Shown: one piece after another, positions 35,368 to 43,086 of the stretch | How positions within the stretch are numbered: position 1 is the first letter of the stretch | Layout of the letters: every line of letters starts with the position of its first letter | Assembly: GCA_937919685.1 (NCBI GenBank) | Contig: CALFOM010000135.1 | Location: 1-44,794 of the forward strand | Direction of reading: 5' to 3' | Source of the DNA: an uncultured Phycisphaera sp. | GTDB taxonomy: Bacteria > Planctomycetota > Phycisphaerae > Phycisphaerales > SM1A02 | Length of the DNA stretch: 44,794 nucleotides | Made by a program: the position numbers and the translations under genes | Notes under the pieces: model-generated | Told to the model about the DNA's origin: nothing | The model's input: the letters and a program-made list of their open reading frames with translations, nothing else | Databases searched by the model: none

Positions 35368-35627
35368 GCGTCGGTCCGGATCGATTCGACGAACCGAACG
35401 AAGTCACCGATGGTGCTCATGGTGTCTTTGCCGAGCTTCTCGTTAGGGATCTTGATTCCTAGCCTTTTCTCAGTACCCGTGACCACCATGAGAAGATCCA
35501 GCGAGTCGAGACCCAGTTCGTCACCGACCAACGGCGTATCCGGACCGAGTTGGATCATCCCAAGCTTCAAATCCGTCCGGAGAACTTCACAGACAACTTC
35601 CTGGAGATCCGCGGTGTCATTGCTCAT
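35364..35627 (-). CDS. Acyl carrier protein
   Basis: The 87-residue protein has the phosphopantetheine site GLDSLDLL (S42) in a four-helix ACP pattern with acidic surroundings. It would carry the aryl starter and growing chain for the KS-CLF and dehydratase encoded next. I chose ATG 35627 (MSNDTADL) because GGAGG lies five bases upstream; the track's start adds 18 residues with no support. It is the first gene after the 164-bp gap from the ABC permease gene, downstream of a candidate promoter. Aryl-polyene clusters commonly have two ACP genes; only one is here. Confidence 0.95.
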   Translation of the reverse strand: MSNDTADLQEVVCEVLRTDLKLGMIQLGPDTPLVGDELGLDSLDLLMVVTGTEKRLGIKIPNEKLGKDTMSTIGDFVRFVESIRTDA

Positions 35628-35684
35628 TTCTGCCTCCATGACGGCGTGCGTGCCGCCTTCTTGATCTGCTCGACCGAGCATGGT

Positions 35685-35713
35685 ATTTGATCGGACTCAT
35701 CAATCGCCGTCAA
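35685..35713 (-). promoter_or_regulatory. Candidate internal sigma-70-type promoter before the ACP gene
   Basis: On the minus strand TTGACG (35713-35708) is followed after exactly 17 bases by TCAAAT (35690-35685), matching 5/6 and 4/6 of the consensus. The predicted transcript would begin near 35678, about 50 bases before the ACP start. It sits in the only sizeable gap of the minus-strand series, where a separate promoter for the polyene core genes makes sense. Base matching alone cannot prove use. Confidence 0.35.
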
Positions 35714-35752
35714 CGAAACCCGATTCACGCCTTCTCCCGATTCCAGCCGAGC

Positions 35753-35767
35753 CCTTCGACTCGAAGG
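35753..35767. other. Short inverted repeat between permease and ACP genes
   Basis: CCTTCG-ACT-CGAAGG is a 6-bp inverted repeat with a 3-base loop, 25 bases after the permease stop. There is no T-run after it on the minus strand, so it is not a standard terminator. It lies about 40 bases upstream of the candidate -35 element and could be an operator or a minor RNA hairpin. Confidence 0.25.
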
Positions 35768-35791
35768 TGGAATCAGCGATTCGAATATCGC

Positions 35792-37066
35792 TCAATGCCA
35801 GCGTGATATCGCCACTCGAGCGCCGACCAGACAGACCACGGTGGTCCCGAAGATCAGGGCGAGCGCCGGACTGATCCGGCCAAGCATCGCGCCCAGAGTG
35901 TCGTCCGACGAGGTGTACCAGAGTACCTGTTGCATGGCCTTGATGGCACGGGCGTTGAAGGCCCAATCTCCGATCGCCTGCAGTCCCGGTGGCATCAGGA
36001 AGATTGGAATCATGCTCCCGCCGACGGCGCTCAGAATCAGCACCGTGATGGTCCCGATGGTGGTCTGCTGCCTTCGAGTCTTCGCGATGCCGGTGATGAG
36101 CAGCCCGAGGCCGGCGGCTGCGGCGGCGACCATCGGCACGAGGATCAAGAGCGCGATCACCTGACGGAAGGAGAAGAACCGGACGCCGAAGACGATCGCC
36201 GCCCAGGCCAGCATCACCGCGATCTGAACCGATCCGACCATGATGGCGAACACAAAGCGATTGAGGAGAACCGCCCAGGGACCGATTCCCGAGGCTCGCA
36301 TGCGATCAAGCACCCCACGTTCCTGATCTTCGAGCAACCATCCCGTGGTCGACAAGGCGCTGAAGAGCATGAACATCACGCCAATCGCCGCGGTGTAATA
36401 GGTGACGAGGCTCGGCCCCCCCTGTCCGACGGTGACCGGGCTCCCCTCGATCGGCACCTGAGTCGAATCGGCGAGGCGGGCGATCATTGGGGACACCTTT
36501 GAATCCGAACCAGACTGGAACGATTGAAGGGAATCCGCGAGCTTCCGCTGCGGGGCCGTGAGTTGGCCGGTGATCATCTCCAGCACACGGATCTCGCGGC
36601 CCAGCATCTGAGGGGCCAGGCCCTTCCAGGTCGCGGCTGCCAGCACGCCTTTCGCGAAATCCGGGGCGATCGGGTTCGCGGGATCGAATCGCACCAGCAG
36701 CGGCGGAATCTCCGCCGTCGGATCGGCCAGCGCCGCCCCGAATCCCAACGGAATGATCACCGCCGCAGGAAAAGCGCCGCTGGCGACCTGGCGATCCGCC
36801 GCGGCGACGTCTGCGCCTTCGATCATCTCGAGGTTGACCCGGTTGCTCGATTCTTTCACCGCCGCCTCGAGCGCCTTGGATGCCGGACTTCGGTCGAGAT
36901 CCAGCAGGGCGATGCGAACTTGGTTGTCACCGTTGCGACCGAACCCCTGGAAGACGCTCGCGAAGATCGAGAGGAAAATGATCGGCACCATCGCGTAAAG
37001 AAGTAGGCCGAGCCGATCTCGGTGCAGCGTGATCCACGCGATCCGGAGCAATGCGAGACGCCTCAT
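35792..37066 (-). CDS. ABC-2 type transporter permease
   Basis: The 424-residue protein has one N-terminal membrane segment (LLLYAMVPIIFLSIFASVF), a soluble periplasmic domain of about 150 residues, and five C-terminal segments, including TYYTAAIGVMFMLFSALSTT and LLEDQERGVLDRMRASGI between them. This is the YhhJ/YbhR-type ABC-2 membrane protein. With the ABC ATPase four genes upstream it would export a hydrophobic or lipid-linked product across the inner membrane. The start ATG overlaps the acyltransferase stop as ATGA. The rest of the polyene core genes follow after 164 bp. The transported substrate is inferred only from context. Confidence 0.92.
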   Translation of the reverse strand: MRRLALLRIAWITLHRDRLGLLLYAMVPIIFLSIFASVFQGFGRNGDNQVRIALLDLDRSPASKALEAAVKESSNRVNLEMIEGADVAAADRQVASGAFPAAVIIPLGFGAALADPTAEIPPLLVRFDPANPIAPDFAKGVLAAATWKGLAPQMLGREIRVLEMITGQLTAPQRKLADSLQSFQSGSDSKVSPMIARLADSTQVPIEGSPVTVGQGGPSLVTYYTAAIGVMFMLFSALSTTGWLLEDQERGVLDRMRASGIGPWAVLLNRFVFAIMVGSVQIAVMLAWAAIVFGVRFFSFRQVIALLILVPMVAAAAAGLGLLITGIAKTRRQQTTIGTITVLILSAVGGSMIPIFLMPPGLQAIGDWAFNARAIKAMQQVLWYTSSDDTLGAMLGRISPALALIFGTTVVCLVGARVAISRWH

Positions 37067-38004
37067 GCCGCGCTCCGATCATCACCAGCGCCCGCTATCG
37101 CGGATTCTCCACCCCGCCAGACGGGATGCACGTTGAGCCACTGCTCCGGCGTGGCGCGGATTCTTGCCTCGACAAGTTCCACCCAGCGCCGCATCGCGGG
37201 GTTCGATCCCGGGTCGCGGCGAAGGTCTCCCTCCACCTCGATGGGCGCCTCCATCCGCATGGCGAGCCTTCCATCGGGTAACCACCAGTTGAAGACTGGA
37301 ATCAGCCTGCTCCCCGTGGCCTGAGCCAACTTGAACGGTCCGACCGGAATCTCCATGTGCCGCCCGAACATGGGCATGAAGGTTCCAGTCTGGCCTGGCT
37401 GAACTCGATCGCCGAGCAGCGCAACGACCTCGCCCCGATCCAGCACATCCCGGAGTCTCATCCACGCGGCCAGCCCGTCGTCGACCGCATGGCCAGTGAC
37501 CCCGAGCAGACCTCGGGCGCGAGCCCGGATCGTCTCCAACGTCTTGATTCGATCTCGGCGATAGAGCACGTGCACCGGCGCGTGGCGACTCATGAAAGCC
37601 GCCGCGGGTTCGAATTCGCCCATGTGAATGGAGAGGAGGATCAGGCCACGCCGCTTCCGGTCCTGGAAGTACTCGCGGAAGTCGGTGAGGCCCTCCACCG
37701 TGTCGATGCGCTTCAACAACGTCTCGGGATTCAGTTGCGAGGCGACCACCAGGCCTTCCATATATCGCTGCATGTATTCAAGCACCCCGAGACCATAGGC
37801 CTCAAGGCGACCCTCGTCAGCCTCTCGCCCCAGAATGATCCGGCCGTTCTCCCGAAGCGCCTCCCGCCAGAATGGTGCGCGACGCCAGGTCTGCCGCACC
37901 ATCAGCGGTCTGATTCGATGCATGAAACCTGGAACTCGAGCGTACCCATGGAGCAACGAGGAGACCGCCAGTCGTTCGGCTTTCGAGACGCCTGCGTCGT
38001 TCAT
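37063..38004 (-). CDS. LpxL/HtrB-like lipid acyltransferase
   Basis: The 313-residue protein belongs to the LpxL/LpxM/HtrB (lauroyl transferase) family. It has the HX4E catalytic motif in HMGEFE (127-132), then VLYRRDRIKTLETIRARARG, a segment LGDRVQPGQTGTFMPMFGR corresponding to the family DQ-x-G-F region, and FNWWLPDGRLAM. These enzymes transfer acyl chains at the cytoplasmic face of the inner membrane. Aryl-polyene clusters regularly encode such acyltransferases, thought to attach the polyene to a lipid. The track's 58-residue extension lies in the previous gene out of frame; ATG 38004 overlaps that gene's stop as ATGA. Confidence 0.88.
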   Translation of the reverse strand: MNDAGVSKAERLAVSSLLHGYARVPGFMHRIRPLMVRQTWRRAPFWREALRENGRIILGREADEGRLEAYGLGVLEYMQRYMEGLVVASQLNPETLLKRIDTVEGLTDFREYFQDRKRRGLILLSIHMGEFEPAAAFMSRHAPVHVLYRRDRIKTLETIRARARGLLGVTGHAVDDGLAAWMRLRDVLDRGEVVALLGDRVQPGQTGTFMPMFGRHMEIPVGPFKLAQATGSRLIPVFNWWLPDGRLAMRMEAPIEVEGDLRRDPGSNPAMRRWVELVEARIRATPEQWLNVHPVWRGGESAIAGAGDDRSAA

Positions 38005-38756
38005 CCCACATGCTCCACAGACATTTTCTCGGCCACGCAAACCTCGCCCGTTGAAGGCGACGTCGACAATTCCTCGATCGCAACCGCGAGCCGCCTGGTG
38101 AAGGCCGTCGCCGTTTCGTCGAGAGCTGCCCTCATGGGATCCCCTGCGATTATCCGCAGCGTCGTGGCCCGGGGCCACCAGACTCCACGGGGCAGGATGT
38201 ACTCGGTCCCTTCGATTCGGACTGGTATCACCGGCAAGTCGTTCCGCCGAGCAAGCTCCGCGGCCCCATGCCGAAAGCGGCCCGGTCGGCCATCACGACT
38301 CCGAGTCGCTTCCGGAAAGATCACCAAGCTCCATCCGGCGGCGATCATCGCATCGATCCGATCGAGTTCGGAGTACTCACCGCCGACGCGATCGATCAGC
38401 ATGACGTTCATGGCGCTTCGGATGAACCAGATCACGCCCCTGCGGAAGAGCCGTTCGAACCAAGGCTGGCCGGATTCGGCCTTGAAGAAGTCGAGGCCAC
38501 CGACCGTCGCCGTCCGATTCCGACGACTCGCCGGTATCGACATGAACAAGCAAGGCGTATCGATGAGGCTGTGGTGATTGGCAACCACGATCGATTGCGG
38601 CATCTCCTCGATGCACTCAAATCCCGACCGTCGAATCGGAACCCTGCAGACGAACCGGCCGGCGAGGTGAAGAAATGACAACACGCTTCGAGCCACCACC
38701 CGCGAAAGGAGTGGCATCGGGATGCGAAACTCGGCGATGGCCTGGGATGCCGTCAT
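38001..38756 (-). CDS. PlsC-like 1-acylglycerol-3-phosphate acyltransferase family protein
   Basis: The 251-residue protein shows the lysophospholipid acyltransferase motifs: NHHSLID (HX4D, H61-D66), a substrate loop, and FPEATRSRDGRPGRF (147-161; the FPEGTRS-like motif with Ala in place of Gly). It would acylate a glycerol- or sugar-type acceptor in the membrane. In the cluster it may help anchor the polyene; a general phospholipid role is the alternative. ATG 38756 has GAGG upstream and overlaps the DUF2141 stop as ATGA. The track extension of 18 residues lacks support. Confidence 0.88.
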   Translation of the reverse strand: MTASQAIAEFRIPMPLLSRVVARSVLSFLHLAGRFVCRVPIRRSGFECIEEMPQSIVVANHHSLIDTPCLFMSIPASRRNRTATVGGLDFFKAESGQPWFERLFRRGVIWFIRSAMNVMLIDRVGGEYSELDRIDAMIAAGWSLVIFPEATRSRDGRPGRFRHGAAELARRNDLPVIPVRIEGTEYILPRGVWWPRATTLRIIAGDPMRAALDETATAFTRRLAVAIEELSTSPSTGEVCVAEKMSVEHVG

Positions 38757-39367
38757 CGTCCGCCCTCGGCATGGGTCTTGTCGGACATCGCGATCTGGAT
38801 CTGGCCACAATTTTCGTCGGGTACCGAGCCCTCGCTCCGACTCGAAAGCTTCCGAATCTTGATGGAGGTCGTCGTCGAGGGCAGGACGAGTTCGATCGCA
38901 GCATCATCGAACCGCGGGGGGCCGAAGAGCACGGTGGCGTTGTTGGAGAATCCGTAGGGTTCGCTCGGAATGCCGAAGGCCCCTCGACCGAGATCGTCGT
39001 TCTCATCGACATCGATGAAGACCGAGATGGCGGTTGGTCGCGCGGGCAGACCTTCGAACTCAACGATCGTCAGCGGCGGAGTGACCGAGACAGACCTCGC
39101 CGCGGCCCATCCCGTCGCTTTGAGCCAGCCATCCCGCGACTGGACGACCGCGATCTTCATCTGCTTGCCTGCATCGTTCGGAGTCAGGATCTCGATACGC
39201 AGCGTCGTCGTTCCGACGAATTCCGCGTCGGCTTCGTCTGCGGAACTCGCGGCGACCGGTGGAGCCTGACACCCGCCAGCGAAGCAGGACGCCGCGACTA
39301 CCACCGCAAATGGCGCTGAAACCACGAACCGGCGTCGACTTGAACGCGCCGAAAGCTTGGTTCGCAA
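38753..39367 (-). CDS. DUF2141 family lipoprotein
   Basis: The 204-residue protein has an N-terminal export signal (RRRFVVSAPFAVVVAASCFAGG then Cys-Gln) that is close to a lipobox, and the DUF2141 signature YGFSNNATVLFGPPRFDDAA. The family is periplasmic, has a beta-sandwich fold and unknown function. I chose a TTG start at 39367. It is one base after the methyltransferase stop, has GGAG four bases upstream inside that gene's end, and puts the signal peptide at the N-terminus. The track's ATG at 39433 would overlap the methyltransferase by 65 bp and bury the signal 35 residues in. A role in handling the exported product is speculative. Confidence 0.8.
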   Translation of the reverse strand: MRTKLSARSSRRRFVVSAPFAVVVAASCFAGGCQAPPVAASSADEADAEFVGTTTLRIEILTPNDAGKQMKIAVVQSRDGWLKATGWAAARSVSVTPPLTIVEFEGLPARPTAISVFIDVDENDDLGRGAFGIPSEPYGFSNNATVLFGPPRFDDAAIELVLPSTTTSIKIRKLSSRSEGSVPDENCGQIQIAMSDKTHAEGGR

Positions 39368-39368
39368 T

Positions 39369-40094
39369 TCACTCCACGGGGACTTGGGCACGAAATTCTC
39401 CAAGCAGGCCACCGACGTATCGATATCTGACATCGATGAATCCGGAATTCTCGAGCAACTCGACCACGAGTTCCGGCGAGTCGAAAGAGGATATCGAGTC
39501 CCAAAAATGCCGCATCAGATCACCGGCGGCCCGGGAGCCGCAGACCAGTGAGAAGAAGCGAGCCCCCAGTCCTTGAACCATGAATCGAAGGATCCGCCGC
39601 TTTGCGGGCGACCGAGGCACCACCATTTCGAGCAGTACCAAACGCCCTCCTGACCGAAGCACGCGGCGAGCCTCGGCGAACGCCTCCGCAAGGTCAACCG
39701 CATATCGAATCGCGTAGCCGCTCACCATGGCATCCATCGAGGCGTCCTCGACGGGAATGGAACCGAACGAGCCTGCGCGGACATCGCGAACCCCGGCTCT
39801 GGAAGCCATCGCCCGCATTTCCGGCGACGGATCGACGGCAACGATCGAAGGTGAATCGGGGAGGTACCGCTGCGCTGCCACCGCCAGCGAACCCGTCCCG
39901 CTCCCCACATCCACCAAGGTCCCGTCGGACGGGAGATCGAGCGAGAGGATGGTCCGGCGGCGATACCAGTTGCTGGTTCCAAAGCTGATCAGGTTGTTGA
40001 GCCGGTCATACCGCTTTGCGGCACGGTCGTAGAGACGCGTGATCTCCGGATCGACGCCAACCGACGATTCCATCACGACCGTGGCGTCCTTCAC
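39369..40094 (-). CDS. UbiE/MenG-like SAM-dependent methyltransferase
   Basis: The 241-residue protein begins with the UbiE-typical segment ITRLYDRAAKRYDRLNNLISFG, followed by SAM motif I LVDVGSGTGSL (60-70), acidic VAVDPSPEM, and FDSPELVVELLENSGF near the end. UbiE/MenG methylates quinone precursors. Here the gene is within a secondary-metabolite-like operon, so methylation of the arene or another intermediate is equally likely; aryl-polyene clusters often include a methyltransferase. The start GTG 40094 overlaps the ABC ATPase stop as GTGA; ATG 40073 (MESSVGV) is an alternative. Its own stop is one base before the DUF2141 start. Confidence 0.85.
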   Translation of the reverse strand: MKDATVVMESSVGVDPEITRLYDRAAKRYDRLNNLISFGTSNWYRRRTILSLDLPSDGTLVDVGSGTGSLAVAAQRYLPDSPSIVAVDPSPEMRAMASRAGVRDVRAGSFGSIPVEDASMDAMVSGYAIRYAVDLAEAFAEARRVLRSGGRLVLLEMVVPRSPAKRRILRFMVQGLGARFFSLVCGSRAAGDLMRHFWDSISSFDSPELVVELLENSGFIDVRYRYVGGLLGEFRAQVPVE

Positions 40095-41059
40095 TCCCGA
40101 AGATCCCGACCGGTCAACGCCAAGAAGACCTCTTCCAGACTCGCTTCATGAAGGCGAACGCCCTCGATGCCTCCTGGAATCGATTCGAGAGTGGTGAGTG
40201 CGGCGTGCAATTCGTCACCGAGACCATCAAGTGGAACGCGGATTGTTCTTCCGTTCCAGGCGCCGATCGGCGGCGTAAACTCTGGGCCGACCGGACTCAC
40301 CGGACGAGCCTCGAGTTCAAAAGACGAGACGAGATGTTCTCGAGCAAGCGAGGCGGTATCGCCTCTCGCCACCAGATTCCCATGATCGATGATCGCCACG
40401 GAATCGACCAGAGTCTCCGCCTCCTCGATCAAATGCGTGGCATGAAGAATCGTGGCCCCGTTCGCCTGCAGCTCCTCGATCATCCTCCAGATCGCCGCCC
40501 GCGCCTGAGGATCGACGCCCTCGGTCGGTTCGTCGAGCAAAAGAAGGCGTGGACGATGAAGGATGCTCACCGCGAGGTTTAGCCGTCGCTGCATTCCCCC
40601 TGAATAATGCCGGACTTGATCGTCCGCCCGATCTTCGAGTTGACTGAAGGCGAGCGCCCACCCGACCCGATCGGCACGATCCCGACGGTCTACCCCGAGG
40701 AGATCCGAGTAGTTCAAGAGATGTTCTCGAGCGGTCATGGTCTCGTGCAACGCGATCCGCTGTGGCACAAAACCAAGGTCTCCCGCCGTCGGCCTTCCGC
40801 CGCCGAACGCGGAGATTGTTCCGGAGTCCTCCCGAAGCAGCCCGGCGATGCACCGCATCAACGTCGTCTTACCCGCGCCATTAGGCCCGAGCAGCGCGGT
40901 CCATTCGCCTCGGCCGAGTTCGAGATCCACTCCTGCCAGCGCGGTCACCTTCCCGAAGGTCTTCCGAACACCCTGCACCCGCAGCGCAGGTGGCGGCGGT
41001 GGCGGCGACGGCGTGGCTGAAGGATTTGCTCCAGGTGTGATTTTTACGGCTCCAGGCAT
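40091..41059 (-). CDS. ABC transporter ATP-binding protein with Pro-rich N-terminus
   Basis: The 322-residue protein has Walker A GPNGAGKT (58-65), Q-loop FVPQ, signature SGGMQ (153-157), Walker B LLLLDEP (172-178) and the switch His in LHATHLIEEAE. The C-terminal 90 residues are the extension common in ABC-2 (CcmA-type) ATPases. A stretch of Pro and Ser (TPSPPPPPPALRV) precedes the nucleotide-binding domain. It should power the ABC-2 permease encoded at 35792, with four genes between them. ATG 41059 overlaps the upstream stop by one base (TGATG). The track's 177-residue extension is out-of-frame sequence from that gene. Confidence 0.93.
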   Translation of the reverse strand: MPGAVKITPGANPSATPSPPPPPPALRVQGVRKTFGKVTALAGVDLELGRGEWTALLGPNGAGKTTLMRCIAGLLREDSGTISAFGGGRPTAGDLGFVPQRIALHETMTAREHLLNYSDLLGVDRRDRADRVGWALAFSQLEDRADDQVRHYSGGMQRRLNLAVSILHRPRLLLLDEPTEGVDPQARAAIWRMIEELQANGATILHATHLIEEAETLVDSVAIIDHGNLVARGDTASLAREHLVSSFELEARPVSPVGPEFTPPIGAWNGRTIRVPLDGLGDELHAALTTLESIPGGIEGVRLHEASLEEVFLALTGRDLRE

Positions 41060-43086
41060 CAGTCGAGTCGTCGCCCGTCCCACTTCACGAAAGCCTCGAC
41101 CGCTTCGTATTCGGCGAATCCTAGTTGATCGAGATGCTTTGCGGTGCCACGGTTTCGTTGTTCCGCTCGTTGCCAGAACTCCCGATCGTCGGTACCCGGG
41201 AAGAGCGCCTTGTCCTTCTGGGACTGGTGCTTGAAGATCGCGGTGATCTTCCGCTTGAGTTCGCCGGGAGAGACCGGCACCGCCATGTCGAACTGCTCGA
41301 TCGCCCATTCCTGCCAGGCGCCGCGATAGAGCCAGAGGACGCATTCTGCGACCCAAGGTTCCTTTGCGACGGCCTCCATTCCCTCGAACACCGCCGCGAG
41401 GCAGGTTCGATGGGTTCCGTGCGGATCGGAAAGGTCGCCTGCCGCGTAGATCTGGTGCGGCTTCACGGTGCGAAGCAAGTCGGTGATGATCGCCACGTCC
41501 GCGTCGCCCAGTGGCTTCTTGGTGACTCGGCCCGTCTCGTAGAAGGGAAGATCCAGAAAATGGATATTCTCGTCCGCCACGCCACAACACCGACCGGCAT
41601 CCGTCGCCTCGATCCGGCGAATCAAACCTTTGATCTGCTGGACTTCCGGGATATCCACCTCGCCCGGGCTCTTCTTTCGCAGAACGTCCGTGACCCGACG
41701 CTCCAGCGCCTCGGCCTCGGCGGCGCCGAATCCGAAGGTCGCGTTGAAGTGCGCCACGAAATCGGCGAAGCGAAGCGCTTCACTGTCGAACACTGCGATG
41801 TTTCCAGACGTCTGGTACGCCACATGCACTTCATGGCCCTGGTCGACGAGCCTGATGAGCGTGCCTCCCATCGAAATCACATCGTCATCGGGATGGGGGC
41901 TGAAGACGAGGATCCGCTTTGGAAAGACCTCGTTGGTCGGCCGGTCGATGTCGCCGGACCGCTTCCGTCCGGCGGGTTTGCCACCGGGCCATCCGGTGAT
42001 CGAACGCTGCACCGAGCGAAAGACCTCGAGATTCAGGTCGTAGACACTGCCACGCTCGGCAAGAAGCTCCTGCAGACCGTTCTCGTTGTAATCCTCGGCC
42101 TCGAGTTTGAGAATCGCCTTGGAGACTCGGCCAGCCAGCCAGATCACAGCCTTCTTGACCAGTTGCTCGGACCAGAGGACCTGACCTACGGACCATGGCA
42201 TTGCAAGTCTCGAGAGCGATGCCGCCGCACCTTCATCGAGATACACGGTCGCATCCGGATGCCGCTGCAGGAACGAGGCCGCGATGGTCGCGGTGATCTC
42301 CCCTTCGATAGCGCTCGCCGCCACTTTCGCCTTCGCTTCACCAAAGGCCATGAGAACGACTCTTCGAGCATCGAGGATCGAGCCAACGCCCATCGTCATC
42401 GCCCTCGTGGGAACGTTTTCCTCACCGAAGAAGTCGCTCGCCGCATCTTTCAGCGTGACTCGGTCCAGATGAATCAGGCGCGTTCGACTGTCCACTCCTG
42501 ATCCCGGCTCGTTGAATCCGATGTGACCGGTCCGGCCAAGCCCGAGCAGTTGCAGATCGATGCCGCCGGCGTCGACGATCGCCTGTTCATAGGAGGCGCA
42601 GTAGGACCGGATCTCCTCAAAGGCGATGGTGCCGTCAGGAACGTGGGTGTTGGCGAGGTCGATGTCGATGTGATCGAACAGGTGTTCGTTCATGAACCGG
42701 CGATAACTCTGAAGCGCCTCCGGCTCCATCGGCCAGTACTCATCGAGATTGAAGGTCACGACGTTGGCGAAGGAAAGCCCCTGCTCCCGGTGCATCCGCA
42801 CCAGTTCGCCGTAGACCTGCGTCGGCGTCGAACCTGTCGCGAGCCCGAGTACACAGCCTTCACCGGCCGCCTGGCGGTCGCGAATGAGCGTCGCGATTTC
42901 CTGGGCGATCGCGATGCTGACATCCGCTGCTCGCTCGAAGACGACGGTTTCGATCCGCTCGACCCCGAAATGGGCCGGTACGTCGCAGGTCTGGCCGTTG
43001 CCGATATACCGGCCGCCGCCTCCCGTTTTATCGCTCGATGGATTTCGTCCAAGTTCGGCTGAGGAATTCGGTTCAATAGCGGCCAT
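41059..43086 (-). CDS. Fusion of glucosamine-6-phosphate-deaminase-like and LmbE/PIG-L deacetylase-like domains
   Basis: The 675-residue protein has a NagB domain at about 42-315: LGLATGSTPTQVY, FNLDEYW and GLGRTGHIGFNEPGSG (His188). The Asp of the E. coli NDGH segment is Thr here. After a linker, residues 391-675 form an LmbE/PIG-L domain with zinc motif SPHPDDD (398-402) and DPHGTH. PIG-L enzymes deacetylate GlcNAc conjugates, while NagB converts GlcN6P to fructose-6-phosphate and ammonia. A single protein could thus couple deacetylation and deamination; similar fusions are known in other bacteria such as Bacteroidetes. ATG 43086 has GGGAGG six bases upstream. It heads the minus-strand series by a 1-bp overlap; a link to the polyene pathway is not clear. 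Confidence 0.9.
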   Translation of the reverse strand: MAAIEPNSSAELGRNPSSDKTGGGGRYIGNGQTCDVPAHFGVERIETVVFERAADVSIAIAQEIATLIRDRQAAGEGCVLGLATGSTPTQVYGELVRMHREQGLSFANVVTFNLDEYWPMEPEALQSYRRFMNEHLFDHIDIDLANTHVPDGTIAFEEIRSYCASYEQAIVDAGGIDLQLLGLGRTGHIGFNEPGSGVDSRTRLIHLDRVTLKDAASDFFGEENVPTRAMTMGVGSILDARRVVLMAFGEAKAKVAASAIEGEITATIAASFLQRHPDATVYLDEGAAASLSRLAMPWSVGQVLWSEQLVKKAVIWLAGRVSKAILKLEAEDYNENGLQELLAERGSVYDLNLEVFRSVQRSITGWPGGKPAGRKRSGDIDRPTNEVFPKRILVFSPHPDDDVISMGGTLIRLVDQGHEVHVAYQTSGNIAVFDSEALRFADFVAHFNATFGFGAAEAEALERRVTDVLRKKSPGEVDIPEVQQIKGLIRRIEATDAGRCCGVADENIHFLDLPFYETGRVTKKPLGDADVAIITDLLRTVKPHQIYAAGDLSDPHGTHRTCLAAVFEGMEAVAKEPWVAECVLWLYRGAWQEWAIEQFDMAVPVSPGELKRKITAIFKHQSQKDKALFPGTDDREFWQRAEQRNRGTAKHLDQLGFAEYEAVEAFVKWDGRRLD

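Larger units (their letters stand above)
27693..41059. other. Putative aryl-polyene / xanthomonadin-like biosynthetic gene cluster
   Basis: This region groups genes for an arene starter (chorismatase, aryl-AMP ligase), chain building (ACP, KS-CLF fusion, FabZ-like dehydratase), tailoring (FAD enzyme with WxWxIP, UbiE-like methyltransferase), lipid attachment (two acyltransferases, GT2) and transport (ABC ATPase plus ABC-2 permease, DUF2141 lipoprotein). That set is characteristic of aryl-polyene and xanthomonadin clusters of Gram-negative bacteria. Missing in the window are a ketoreductase, a thioesterase, an MMPL exporter and a LolA-like carrier. All genes but the GT2 run on the minus strand with overlaps or very short gaps. 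The NagB-LmbE gene just upstream may belong to the transcript but not necessarily the pathway. The class assignment is inference from gene families. Confidence 0.7.

Noticed and set aside
32684-35627. Housekeeping fatty-acid synthesis genes
   Set aside because: The KS-CLF fusion, the adjoining chorismatase and ligase, and the absence of FabD, FabH and FabG argue for a specialised pathway.
35753-35767. Rho-independent terminator after the ABC permease gene
   Set aside because: The stem is only 6 bp and there is no T-run on the minus strand.
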